A DNA stretch of 21,153 nt from Peptoniphilus sp. Lineage in GTDB: Bacteria; Bacillota; Clostridia; Tissierellales; Peptoniphilaceae. A program made the position numbers and the translations under genes. The notes under the pieces are model-generated. The model saw only the letters and a program-made list of their open reading frames with translations. It ran no database searches and was not told the DNA's origin. The stretch covers positions 1 to 21,153 of the forward strand of contig JASBZH010000021.1 in NCBI GenBank assembly GCA_029983555.1, given 5' to 3'. Positions 14,865 to 21,153 of the stretch are shown piece by piece; within the stretch, counting starts at the first letter, position 1, and the number at the start of each line of letters is the position of its first letter.

Positions 14865-15857
14865 TTAATCACAATAATCGCATTTTAACTTGTGATCCTT
14901 GCAAACTAAATTACGGACTTCACTTGGAAGTTTTCCCTTGTATCTTTTGTAATAAATGGAAAATTTGCTATGGGATGCGTATCCAACAGATTCAGCTATT
15001 TCCTTTATAGGTAGTTTGGTATTTAAGAGAAGAGTTTCAGCTACATTCATTCTTTTTCTTTGGGTGTATTCTGTAATGCTTTGACCATATTTTTCTTTGA
15101 ATAAATTTTTTAATTTTGTTCCGCTCATTTTAGATATTTTTTCAAGGGTTTCTTGATTTACATTCATGGCGAAATGATCATCTAAGAATCTTGCTACATC
15201 TTCAAGTGCTTTATCATCATCTGTTTCGATTTTATATTTTTTCCTATTTAAGTATGTGTCTATCACTATACTTACCCATTCATTTGCTTTGGCTTTAAAG
15301 AAAAAATCAGCGGCAGGAGGGCCCATCTTACAATTTAATATTTCCAATGCAACTTTTTCTAAGGATTTTGTAAGAATTATTTGATTCGGTTGAAGTAAAG
15401 CTGAATAAAATGATTCTGGATTAATGTTAATAGATGCTAAATGTTTTTCTATTAGCTCTTTTTTAAAACCAATGGAAACAGCAAGATAACAACAATTCTC
15501 GTGTAATAAAAAAATAAAATCGTCTTTTATATTGTCAAAGTCAAAAGTACATAATGAGTTTGCAGTAAGTGTTTGATAAGGATTAAACTTTTCTCCGTTT
15601 GCGCTGACTATGTAGCTTGAATAAATTGAAACATAATCCGCCATACTATAGGTACTGTTTTGAATTATTTCTTCTATGATATAAAAATCATGGGCATCAA
15701 TAATAAATCCATCTCCTTCATAAAACCAATATAGACCATCTGCATAAGTTGAATCATTTTTATTCCAACAAAATGTATGACCTGCACTTGAGTACTTCTT
15801 ATTGTTTTTACATTCATCTACCTTCATAAAATCTTTTACAAAATCGTAATATGTCAT
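14865..15857 (-). CDS. AraC-family transcriptional regulator of the ABC/MATE cassette
   Basis: The 330-residue protein has an N-terminal sensing half of unknown ligand (about 1-210) and a C-terminal AraC double helix-turn-helix (about 218-318). The first recognition unit runs through NQETLEKISKMSGTKLKNLF, the second through LPIKEIAESVGYASHSKFSI, followed by the R/S-P-S-E-V-R end. The architecture matches PchR/YbtA-type regulators that respond to siderophores, but the N-terminal half does not prove it. After the HTH it ends in C319-x2-H322-x3-C326-x2-C329, a metal-binding-like tail not usual for the family. ATG 15857 follows AGGTG; the earlier TTG at 15881 overlaps that site. It is divergent from the ABC operon with overlapping promoters, so it most likely controls it and itself. 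Confidence 0.9.
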   Translation of the reverse strand: MTYYDFVKDFMKVDECKNNKKYSSAGHTFCWNKNDSTYADGLYWFYEGDGFIIDAHDFYIIEEIIQNSTYSMADYVSIYSSYIVSANGEKFNPYQTLTANSLCTFDFDNIKDDFIFLLHENCCYLAVSIGFKKELIEKHLASININPESFYSALLQPNQIILTKSLEKVALEILNCKMGPPAADFFFKAKANEWVSIVIDTYLNRKKYKIETDDDKALEDVARFLDDHFAMNVNQETLEKISKMSGTKLKNLFKEKYGQSITEYTQRKRMNVAETLLLNTKLPIKEIAESVGYASHSKFSIYYKRYKGKLPSEVRNLVCKDHKLKCDYCD

Positions 15858-15912
15858 AATACACCTATCCCTTTTAGACAATATTCCAATTAGCCTTATT
15901 AATTCAAAACTA

Positions 15913-15942
15913 TTGTATTAGTAATTATAACTGATGTATAAT
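15913..15942 (+). promoter_or_regulatory. Promoter of the ABC/MATE operon
   Basis: TTGTAT (15913-15918) and a perfect TATAAT (15937-15942) are separated by 18 bases. The expected transcription start is near 15949, immediately before the Fur box. The weak -35 is typical of promoters that need an activator. Confidence 0.55.
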
Positions 15943-15952
15943 AAAAAAACAA
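15924..15952 (-). promoter_or_regulatory. Promoter of the AraC regulator gene
   Basis: On the minus strand TTGTTT (15947-15952) and a perfect TATAAT (15924-15929) have a 17-base spacer. It overlaps the plus-strand promoter, and its -35 abuts the Fur box. Confidence 0.55.
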
Positions 15953-15967
15953 TGATACTTATTATCA
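15953..15967. promoter_or_regulatory. Fur box (iron-responsive operator)
   Basis: TGATACTTATTATCA matches the 7-1-7 Fur consensus TGATAATNATTATCA at 13 of 14 specified positions. It lies just downstream of the plus-strand -10 and against the minus-strand -35, where an iron-loaded Fur protein would block both. Basis: direct match to a well-known consensus; binding itself is inferred. Confidence 0.75.
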
Positions 15968-16017
15968 ATTAAGCAAATTTATATCTAAAAGGAACATCAA
16001 AGAAAGGAGATGTCATT

Positions 16018-17772
16018 ATGAAAATTTATAAAAAACTATTTGCTTATGTACAGGATAAAAAATATCTCGGTTTTTTAGCTATAGTTTTTTCTGCTATATC
16101 TGCTGTACTTACGGTATATGGATATTATTTAATCTACAAATTTTTAGATAAGTTAATAATTAATTCAAATTTATCTGGCGCAGAGAGCTTAGCATTAAAA
16201 TCAGTTATTACACTAACAAGTGGAGCGATATTTTATTTTGTTTCAGGTATGTTTTCACATATCTTGGGATTTAGGCTTGAAACAAATTTAAGAAAAAGAG
16301 GCATTGATGGCTTAGAGAAAGCAAGTTTTAGATTCTTTGATTTAAATCCATCGGGTCAAATAAGAAAGATCATAGATGACAATGCAGCACAGACTCATCA
16401 GGTTGTAGCGCACATGATACCCGATAGCTCTCAGGCAATAGTCACACCTATACTTGTACTTGTATTAGGCTTTTTAGTAAGTATAAGGGTTGGTATCACT
16501 TTGCTTGCTCTTACTATAATCGGCGGCTTAATTTTAGGAGCAATGATGGGCGAGCAAGAATTTATGAAGATATACCAAGAAGCCCTAACCAAACTAAGTG
16601 CTGAGACTGTTGAATATGTAAGAGGAATGCAAGTTGTAAAAATATTTAAAGCAAATGTTGAGTCCTTTAAAAGCTTTTACAAGGCGATAAAAGATTACTC
16701 AAAATATGCTTATGATTATTCCCTATCTTGTAAAAAACCTTATGTTTTGTATCAATGGTTATTTTTTGGACTGATTGCAATTTTAATTATTCCTATAGTT
16801 TATTTTATGACTAGCTTAGCTAGCGCAAAGGTGATTTTACTTGAGCTTATCATGATTCTGTTTTTATCAGGAGTTCTCTTTGTTTCATTTATGAGAATGA
16901 TGTGGTACTCCTTGTATATTTCTCAAGGCAATTATGCAGTAGATACTTTAGAGGCCCTTTACGAAGATATGCAAAAAGACAAATTAATGCATGGTAATGT
17001 CAATAATTTTAAAAACTATAATATAGAATTTGACAACGTTAGCTTTGCTTACAATGATAAAGCTGTCATTGAAAATCTATCCTTTAAATTAGAAGAAGGA
17101 AAGTCCTATGCACTTGTCGGTTCATCTGGATCAGGCAAATCAACAGTGGCAAAACTTATATCAGGTTTTTACAATGTTAACGAAGGAAGCATAAAGATAG
17201 GCGGCATAGCAATAAGTGAATATTCTGACGAATCCTTAATTAAAGCCATTTCCTTTGTTTTTCAAGATTCAAAATTATTCAAAAGAAGTATTTATGACAA
17301 TGTAGCTTTAGCTAATAAAGAAGCGACAAGGGATGACGTTATGAAAGCCTTAAAACTAGCAGGATGCGATTTGATACTAGATAAATTCCCAGAAAGAGAA
17401 AACACAATTATAGGTTCAAAAGGAGTTTATTTATCTGGTGGAGAAAAACAAAGAATTGCAATTGCTAGAGCAATTTTAAAGGATTCCAAAATTATTATTA
17501 TGGATGAAGCATCAGCATCTATTGACCCAGATAACGAGTTTGAATTGCAAAAAGCTTTCAAAAATCTTATGAAAGATAAAACAGTTATCATGATTGCACA
17601 CAGGCTATCTACAATTAAAGATCTTGATGAAATACTTGTTATGGATGGCGGAAAAATTATAGAAAGAGGCTCTGATAAAGAATTAATGTCAAAAGATACA
17701 AGTTATAAGAGACTTAAAGAGATGTTTAACAGTGCGAATGAATGGAGGGTTTCAAATGAAGGAGTTTTATAA
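16018..17772 (+). CDS. ABC transporter, fused permease-ATPase, first of a pair
   Basis: The 584-residue half-transporter has an N-terminal exporter-type membrane domain (about 1-310, six helices) and a C-terminal ATPase. Walker A is GSSGSGKST (368-376), Q-loop FQDSKLF, signature LSGGEKQ (472-478), Walker B IIIMDE (492-497, catalytic E497) and H-loop H528. Despite the exporter fold, paired proteins of this kind under Fur and AraC control include the siderophore importers YbtP/YbtQ; equally, others export drugs or peptides. The first gene of the operon, it has AAAGGAG before the ATG. The last 17 bases overlap the second ABC gene, so the two are translated together and should form a heterodimer. 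Substrate unknown; iron-chelate transport is an inference from control sites. Confidence 0.93.
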   Translation: MKIYKKLFAYVQDKKYLGFLAIVFSAISAVLTVYGYYLIYKFLDKLIINSNLSGAESLALKSVITLTSGAIFYFVSGMFSHILGFRLETNLRKRGIDGLEKASFRFFDLNPSGQIRKIIDDNAAQTHQVVAHMIPDSSQAIVTPILVLVLGFLVSIRVGITLLALTIIGGLILGAMMGEQEFMKIYQEALTKLSAETVEYVRGMQVVKIFKANVESFKSFYKAIKDYSKYAYDYSLSCKKPYVLYQWLFFGLIAILIIPIVYFMTSLASAKVILLELIMILFLSGVLFVSFMRMMWYSLYISQGNYAVDTLEALYEDMQKDKLMHGNVNNFKNYNIEFDNVSFAYNDKAVIENLSFKLEEGKSYALVGSSGSGKSTVAKLISGFYNVNEGSIKIGGIAISEYSDESLIKAISFVFQDSKLFKRSIYDNVALANKEATRDDVMKALKLAGCDLILDKFPERENTIIGSKGVYLSGGEKQRIAIARAILKDSKIIIMDEASASIDPDNEFELQKAFKNLMKDKTVIMIAHRLSTIKDLDEILVMDGGKIIERGSDKELMSKDTSYKRLKEMFNSANEWRVSNEGVL

Positions 17773-19477
17773 AAAAAGATTTGCTCTTACAGATAAAGGA
17801 GCAAGAAATTTAAGTAAAGCAACACTGGCTTCATTTTTCGTTTATTGTATAAACATGCTTCCAGCGATATTACTAATGATTTTTGCTCAGGAAGTTTTGG
17901 AAAATATTGGTAAAAGCAAAGGCTTTTATATAGCATTCTCAGTCTTGACTTTGATAGCAATGTATATTTTGCTTTCTATCGAATACGATAAATTATATAG
18001 CACAACCTATCAAGAAAGTGCAGACTTAAGAATAAGGACAGCAGAGAATTTATCAAAACTACCTCTATCTTACTTTTCTAAACATGACATTTCAGACCTA
18101 GCGCAAACAATCATGGCTGATATTGAAGGCATAGAACATGCAATGAGCCATTCAATACCAAAGGTGGGAGGCATGGCACTCTTCTTCCCACTTATATCCA
18201 TCATGATGCTAGTAAGCAATGTCAAGATGGGCTTAGCTGTAATTATTCCATCTCTTTTAAGTTTTATATTTATACCCTTATCTAAAAAATATCAGGTTAA
18301 GGGACAAAAAAGATATTATGATATTCTAAGAAAAAACTCAGAAAATTTTCAGGAAAATATCGAGATGCAAATGGAGATTAAAGCTTATGGTTTATCAGAG
18401 GTAATGAAAGATAAACTCTATGAAAAAATGGATAAAAGTGAAAAAGTGCACTTAAAGACAGAGATAGTAAATATTTTAACTATGTCTATATCTTCAATAT
18501 TTAGCTTTATTTCCCTTGCTGTCGTAATACTTGTTGGCGTAAATCTAATTATTAATAAAGAGATAAGTGCTCTATACCTTATTGGATATTTATTAGCTGC
18601 TATGAAGATAAAAGACTCTCTCGATGCGTCTAAAGAGGGCTTGATGGAGATATTTTATTTAACACCAAAGATTGAAAGATTAAAGGAAATTCAAAATCAA
18701 GAATTACAAGAAGGCGATGACTATAATCTACAAAAATTTGATATTGATCTAAAAGATGTTGAATTTGCTTATAATAAAGATGCAAAAGTTCTAAATGGCG
18801 TAAGCTTTAAAGCTAAGCAGGGAGAGGTTACTGCTTTGGTAGGAGCAAGCGGATGTGGTAAAACAACTATCTTGAAACTTATATCAAGACTTTATGATTA
18901 TGATGAGGGAGAAATCCTAATCGACGGCAAAGATATAAAAGAAATATCAACAGAATCCCTTTTTGATAAGGTGTCTATTGTTTTCCAAGATGTAGTTCTC
19001 TTTAATCAAAGCGTTATGGAAAATATTAGGATCGGAAAGCAAGATGCAAGTGACGAAGAGGTTAAAAGAGCAGCGAAACTTGCAAACTGTACAGATTTTA
19101 TAGAAAAAATGGATAAGGGTTTCGATACAGTTATCGGCGAGAACGGTGCTGAGCTATCAGGCGGAGAAAGACAGAGGTTATCAATAGCCAGAGCCTTCTT
19201 AAAAGATGCACCGATATTGATCTTAGATGAGATAGCAGCAAGCCTTGATGTTGACAACGAGAAAAAAATTCAAGAGTCTTTAAATAATTTAATTAAAGAT
19301 AAAACAGTTGTAATCATTTCACACAGAATGAAATCTATAGAAAATGCTGACAAGATAGTAGTTCTTGAAAACGGAAAAGTAGAAAGTGAAGGTAAGCATG
19401 AAGAGCTTTTACAAAAATCAAAAGTTTACAAGAATTTAATAGAAAAGACAAAAATGGCAGAAGAATTTATTTATTGA
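17756..19477 (+). CDS. ABC transporter, fused permease-ATPase, second of a pair
   Basis: The 573-residue partner has the same architecture: a membrane domain (about 1-310) and an ATPase with Walker A GASGCGKTT (363-371), Q-loop FQDVVLF, signature LSGGERQ (467-473), Walker B ILILDE (487-492, catalytic E492) and H-loop H523. Both partners keep complete catalytic residues, so no degenerate ATP site is obvious. ATG 17756 lies inside the end of the first ABC gene and is preceded by GGAGGG; the frame back to 17732 has no better start. The final 35 bases (EKTKMAEEFIY and the start of the stop) are repeated after the MATE gene at 20846-20880. The MATE gene starts 11 bases after its stop. Confidence 0.93.
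   Translation: MKEFYKKRFALTDKGARNLSKATLASFFVYCINMLPAILLMIFAQEVLENIGKSKGFYIAFSVLTLIAMYILLSIEYDKLYSTTYQESADLRIRTAENLSKLPLSYFSKHDISDLAQTIMADIEGIEHAMSHSIPKVGGMALFFPLISIMMLVSNVKMGLAVIIPSLLSFIFIPLSKKYQVKGQKRYYDILRKNSENFQENIEMQMEIKAYGLSEVMKDKLYEKMDKSEKVHLKTEIVNILTMSISSIFSFISLAVVILVGVNLIINKEISALYLIGYLLAAMKIKDSLDASKEGLMEIFYLTPKIERLKEIQNQELQEGDDYNLQKFDIDLKDVEFAYNKDAKVLNGVSFKAKQGEVTALVGASGCGKTTILKLISRLYDYDEGEILIDGKDIKEISTESLFDKVSIVFQDVVLFNQSVMENIRIGKQDASDEEVKRAAKLANCTDFIEKMDKGFDTVIGENGAELSGGERQRLSIARAFLKDAPILILDEIAASLDVDNEKKIQESLNNLIKDKTVVIISHRMKSIENADKIVVLENGKVESEGKHEELLQKSKVYKNLIEKTKMAEEFIY
19441..19475 (+). repeat. Direct repeat copy 1 (end of second ABC gene)
   Basis: This 35-base stretch is 33/35 identical to 20846-20880. 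It encodes EKTKMAEEFIY and the start of the stop codon. The pair flanks the MATE gene. Confidence 0.85.
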
Positions 19478-19488
19478 GGGGATTAAAA

Positions 19489-20832
19489 ATGAAACAAAAC
19501 ATGAAAGAACAGTTGTTAACCAAGAAGCCATTGTCTTTAATGTTTCAATTATCTATACCAGCAGTAATTGGGATGGTAGTTATAGGCCTATATCCACTTA
19601 TGGATGGAATATTTGCTGGACAAATAATTGGCGAGAATGCTATGGCGGCTTGCTCAATAGCTATGCCACTTACATTTTTTAATAATGGGATTGCAACGCT
19701 TATAGGGATAGGTTCGGCGTCCATTTTATCAAGAGCCATGGGAAAGGGTGATAATGATACTATAGACAAACTTATGGGAAATCTTATCTATTGGGTTATC
19801 TTTTTTTCAACGATTATAACAATAGGAGGAATACTTCTAGGACCATATTTTTTAGATTTAATTGGAGCAACAGGAGAAATAAAGGCATTAGGCATAAGGT
19901 ATTTAAGAATAATATTTCTAGGCTCAATTTTTGTAAACTTTGCTCAGTCAGCCAATATGGTTATGCGTGGTGAAGGGCTTATGAAAAGAGCAATGAGTAT
20001 CATGGGGCTTGGTGCCTTTATCAACATAGCTCTTGATCCAATACTAATGAAATTAATGGGTGATTATGCCATTGAGGGAGCAGCTATAGCCACTGTAACA
20101 GCACAAATAATTCAAGCTGTCATTACTCTTTATTATTTTAAGAATAAAAGTGAAAATGTAAAAATAGGGAAAATAAAAAAAGAAAAAGATATATCAACTG
20201 AAATGTTTGGAGTAGGTTTCTCAGCCATGATAATGCAAGTTTTTCTTATGATTCAACAAACATTACTTTATAAACAAGCTTTTAAATATGGTGGAGATCC
20301 AAATGCAATATTAATGTCAGCAACTTTGAGATTTTATGGGTTTTCATTTATACCAATTTGGGGAATGAGTCAGGGGTTACAGCCGATTATTGGTACAAAC
20401 TTTGGAGCAAAACAATACAATAGAGTAAAGGAAACTATGAAGATATTTTCTATAGGAGGAACAGTACTTGCAGCAATTTTTTGGTTACCAGCACAAGTAT
20501 TTTCAAAACAGTTACTTGGTTTATTTAAAGTAAGTCAGGATATAATTTCAAGCGGAGTTAATAATTTCAGAATATTCTATTCAGTATTTATTCTTTATGG
20601 AATTATGATTATGACAATAACTTTTTTCCAAGCGATAGGGGATGGGAAAAAAGCTGGAATGATTGTAATGCTAAGACAGTTAATACTACTTGTTCCAGCC
20701 TTACTTATATTACCAAGAGTATTTGGAGCAGGGGCTGTTTGGTGGGCAGAACCAGTTGTAGATTTTACTATGATAATGGTAGGTTTAGCAATGCAAGCCA
20801 AGGCTCTTTCAAATATGAATGTAAATAATTAA
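19489..20832 (+). CDS. MATE family multidrug/metabolite efflux transporter
   Basis: The 447-residue protein has the 12-helix layout of the MATE (DinF/NorM-like) family, Na+- or H+-coupled exporters. The landmarks are the opening KKPLSLMFQLSIPAVIGMVV, the GLYPLMDGIFAGQIIG loop, the helix with IGIGSASILSRAMGKGD and the second-half repeats QPIIGTNFGAKQYNRVKE and ITFFQAIGDGKKAG. ATG 19489 is preceded by GAGGGG; the TTG at 19474 overlaps the stop of the second ABC gene and is not needed. It is the third gene of the Fur-box operon and might return the apo-carrier or release a toxic compound; this is inference. A 35-base direct repeat on both sides suggests that it was spliced in. No clear terminator follows. 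Confidence 0.95.
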   Translation: MKQNMKEQLLTKKPLSLMFQLSIPAVIGMVVIGLYPLMDGIFAGQIIGENAMAACSIAMPLTFFNNGIATLIGIGSASILSRAMGKGDNDTIDKLMGNLIYWVIFFSTIITIGGILLGPYFLDLIGATGEIKALGIRYLRIIFLGSIFVNFAQSANMVMRGEGLMKRAMSIMGLGAFINIALDPILMKLMGDYAIEGAAIATVTAQIIQAVITLYYFKNKSENVKIGKIKKEKDISTEMFGVGFSAMIMQVFLMIQQTLLYKQAFKYGGDPNAILMSATLRFYGFSFIPIWGMSQGLQPIIGTNFGAKQYNRVKETMKIFSIGGTVLAAIFWLPAQVFSKQLLGLFKVSQDIISSGVNNFRIFYSVFILYGIMIMTITFFQAIGDGKKAGMIVMLRQLILLVPALLILPRVFGAGAVWWAEPVVDFTMIMVGLAMQAKALSNMNVNN

Positions 20833-20845
20833 AAATAAAATAAAG

Positions 20846-20880
20846 AGAAAAAACAAAAATAGCAGAAGAATTTATTTATT
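20846..20880 (+). repeat. Direct repeat copy 2 (orphan ABC C-terminus)
   Basis: Copy of 19441-19475 with two changes (G to A at both differences). In frame it would encode EKTKIAEEFIY followed by TAG, one amino-acid change, but has no ABC gene before it. Confidence 0.85.
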
Positions 20881-20995
20881 AGACCAGCTATCAAATGTCA
20901 AGAGAAAATAAAAAATAATTAATCTTGAAATTTAAGGCACGTCAAACAAGCCTAAAAATTAGGCTTAGAAAAACTAAATAACAATTGAATAACAA
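20881..20995. other. Gap between the MATE gene and the IS110 transposase, with hairpin
   Basis: No gene is seen. An 8-bp perfect stem with an AAA loop, AAGCCTAA (20948-20955) and TTAGGCTT (20959-20966), lies just past the transposase stop. It may be a terminator for either strand, though T runs are weak, or an end structure of the insertion sequence. The exact element boundary cannot be set. Confidence 0.5.
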
Positions 20996-21153
20996 CTAAA
21001 TATTCGGTATGTAAGCTTTGTTATCCCTCAAAACTGCAAAAATAATGTTAGTAAGTTTTCTAGCAACTGCACCAATAGCTGTACCATGAGCCTTCCCCCT
21101 TTGTCTAAGTTTTTGATAATACACAGACAAAGCAGGATCCTTAAAAGCTGCAA
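20996..21153 (-). mobile_element. IS110-family transposase, C-terminal end (cut by the window edge)
   Basis: Only the last 51 codons are inside the window, entering at 21153 and ending at a TAG (20996-20998). The visible part, AAFKDPALSVYYQKLRQRGK, AHGTAIGAVARKLTNIIFAV and LRDNKAYIPNI, is the conserved C-terminal end of IS116/IS110/IS902 transposases (DEDD type with a serine helper domain, working without classic terminal inverted repeats). The RGKAHGTAIGAVARKL segment is the strongest match. The N-terminal RuvC-like half lies outside the window. Confidence 0.9.

Larger units (their letters stand above)
15870..15992. repeat. 9-bp inverted repeat in both divergent leaders
   Basis: CCTTTTAGA (15870-15878) and TCTAAAAGG (15984-15992) are exact inverted copies. 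One lies in the leader of the AraC gene, the other in the leader of the first ABC gene, flanking the shared promoters and Fur box. They could be half-sites of the AraC protein, but part of the match is ribosome-site-like AAAAGG, so chance is possible. Confidence 0.35.

Noticed and set aside
14816..15010. 64-codon plus-strand frame beginning MHIHLNSYKNIA
   Set aside because: Most of it is antisense to the conserved HTH end of the AraC gene, and it has no ribosome site.
1..21153. CRISPR arrays, tRNA or rRNA genes, T-box or known riboswitch leaders
   Set aside because: I looked for regularly spaced repeats, tRNA cloverleaf signatures and conserved leader boxes and found none.

Overview
The window is AT-rich (intergenic DNA very much so) and carries compact genes with strong GGAGG-type ribosome binding sites and several TTG starts. 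It has Gram-positive hallmarks: an AmaP/DUF2273/Asp23 cluster, a copper-amine-oxidase-N domain secreted protein, and a two-subunit iron-sulfur L-serine dehydratase. Together these suggest a low-G+C anaerobic Firmicute, most likely a Gram-positive anaerobic coccus of the Peptoniphilus/Anaerococcus/Finegoldia type. The genus is inference; no rRNA or other marker is present.

Left half, ordinary chromosome. Bases 209-3122 are a serine-use operon: sdaAB, sdaAA and a dicarboxylate/amino acid:cation symporter, closed by a terminator. Next come secG and hppA (membrane pyrophosphatase). Minus-strand genes follow: a secreted CuAO-N protein, a nitroreductase, a J-domain-like/HIRAN gene pair, and the amaP-DUF2273-asp23 envelope-stress cluster. 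A second symporter of the same family (10876-12078) is transcribed away from amaP after a long AT-rich gap. Then come a small zinc-ribbon/thioredoxin pair facing yaaA, and a small membrane protein.

Right half, accessory DNA. Bases 14214-14780 look like a mobile-element scar: three unrelated hairpin terminators, a stretch of raised G+C, and short open frames that read like severed protein C-termini but have no start. Beside it is a cassette: an AraC-family regulator (minus strand) divergent from two fused permease-ATPase ABC transporters and a MATE transporter (plus strand). The shared promoter region holds a near-perfect Fur box (15953-15967, one mismatch to the 7-1-7 consensus). The whole therefore reads as an iron-responsive transport module, comparable in logic to the YbtA/YbtPQ-type siderophore uptake systems. 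The AraC protein ends in an unusual CxxHxxxCxxC tail. The MATE gene is bracketed by a 35-bp imperfect direct repeat that copies the end of the second ABC gene, so it was probably spliced into the operon. The window ends inside an IS110-family transposase on the minus strand.

The module at 14865-20832 is the best candidate for a little-described system. Its substrate cannot be read from sequence; iron-siderophore or heme-like transport is inference from the Fur box, the regulator type and the paired ABC proteins.
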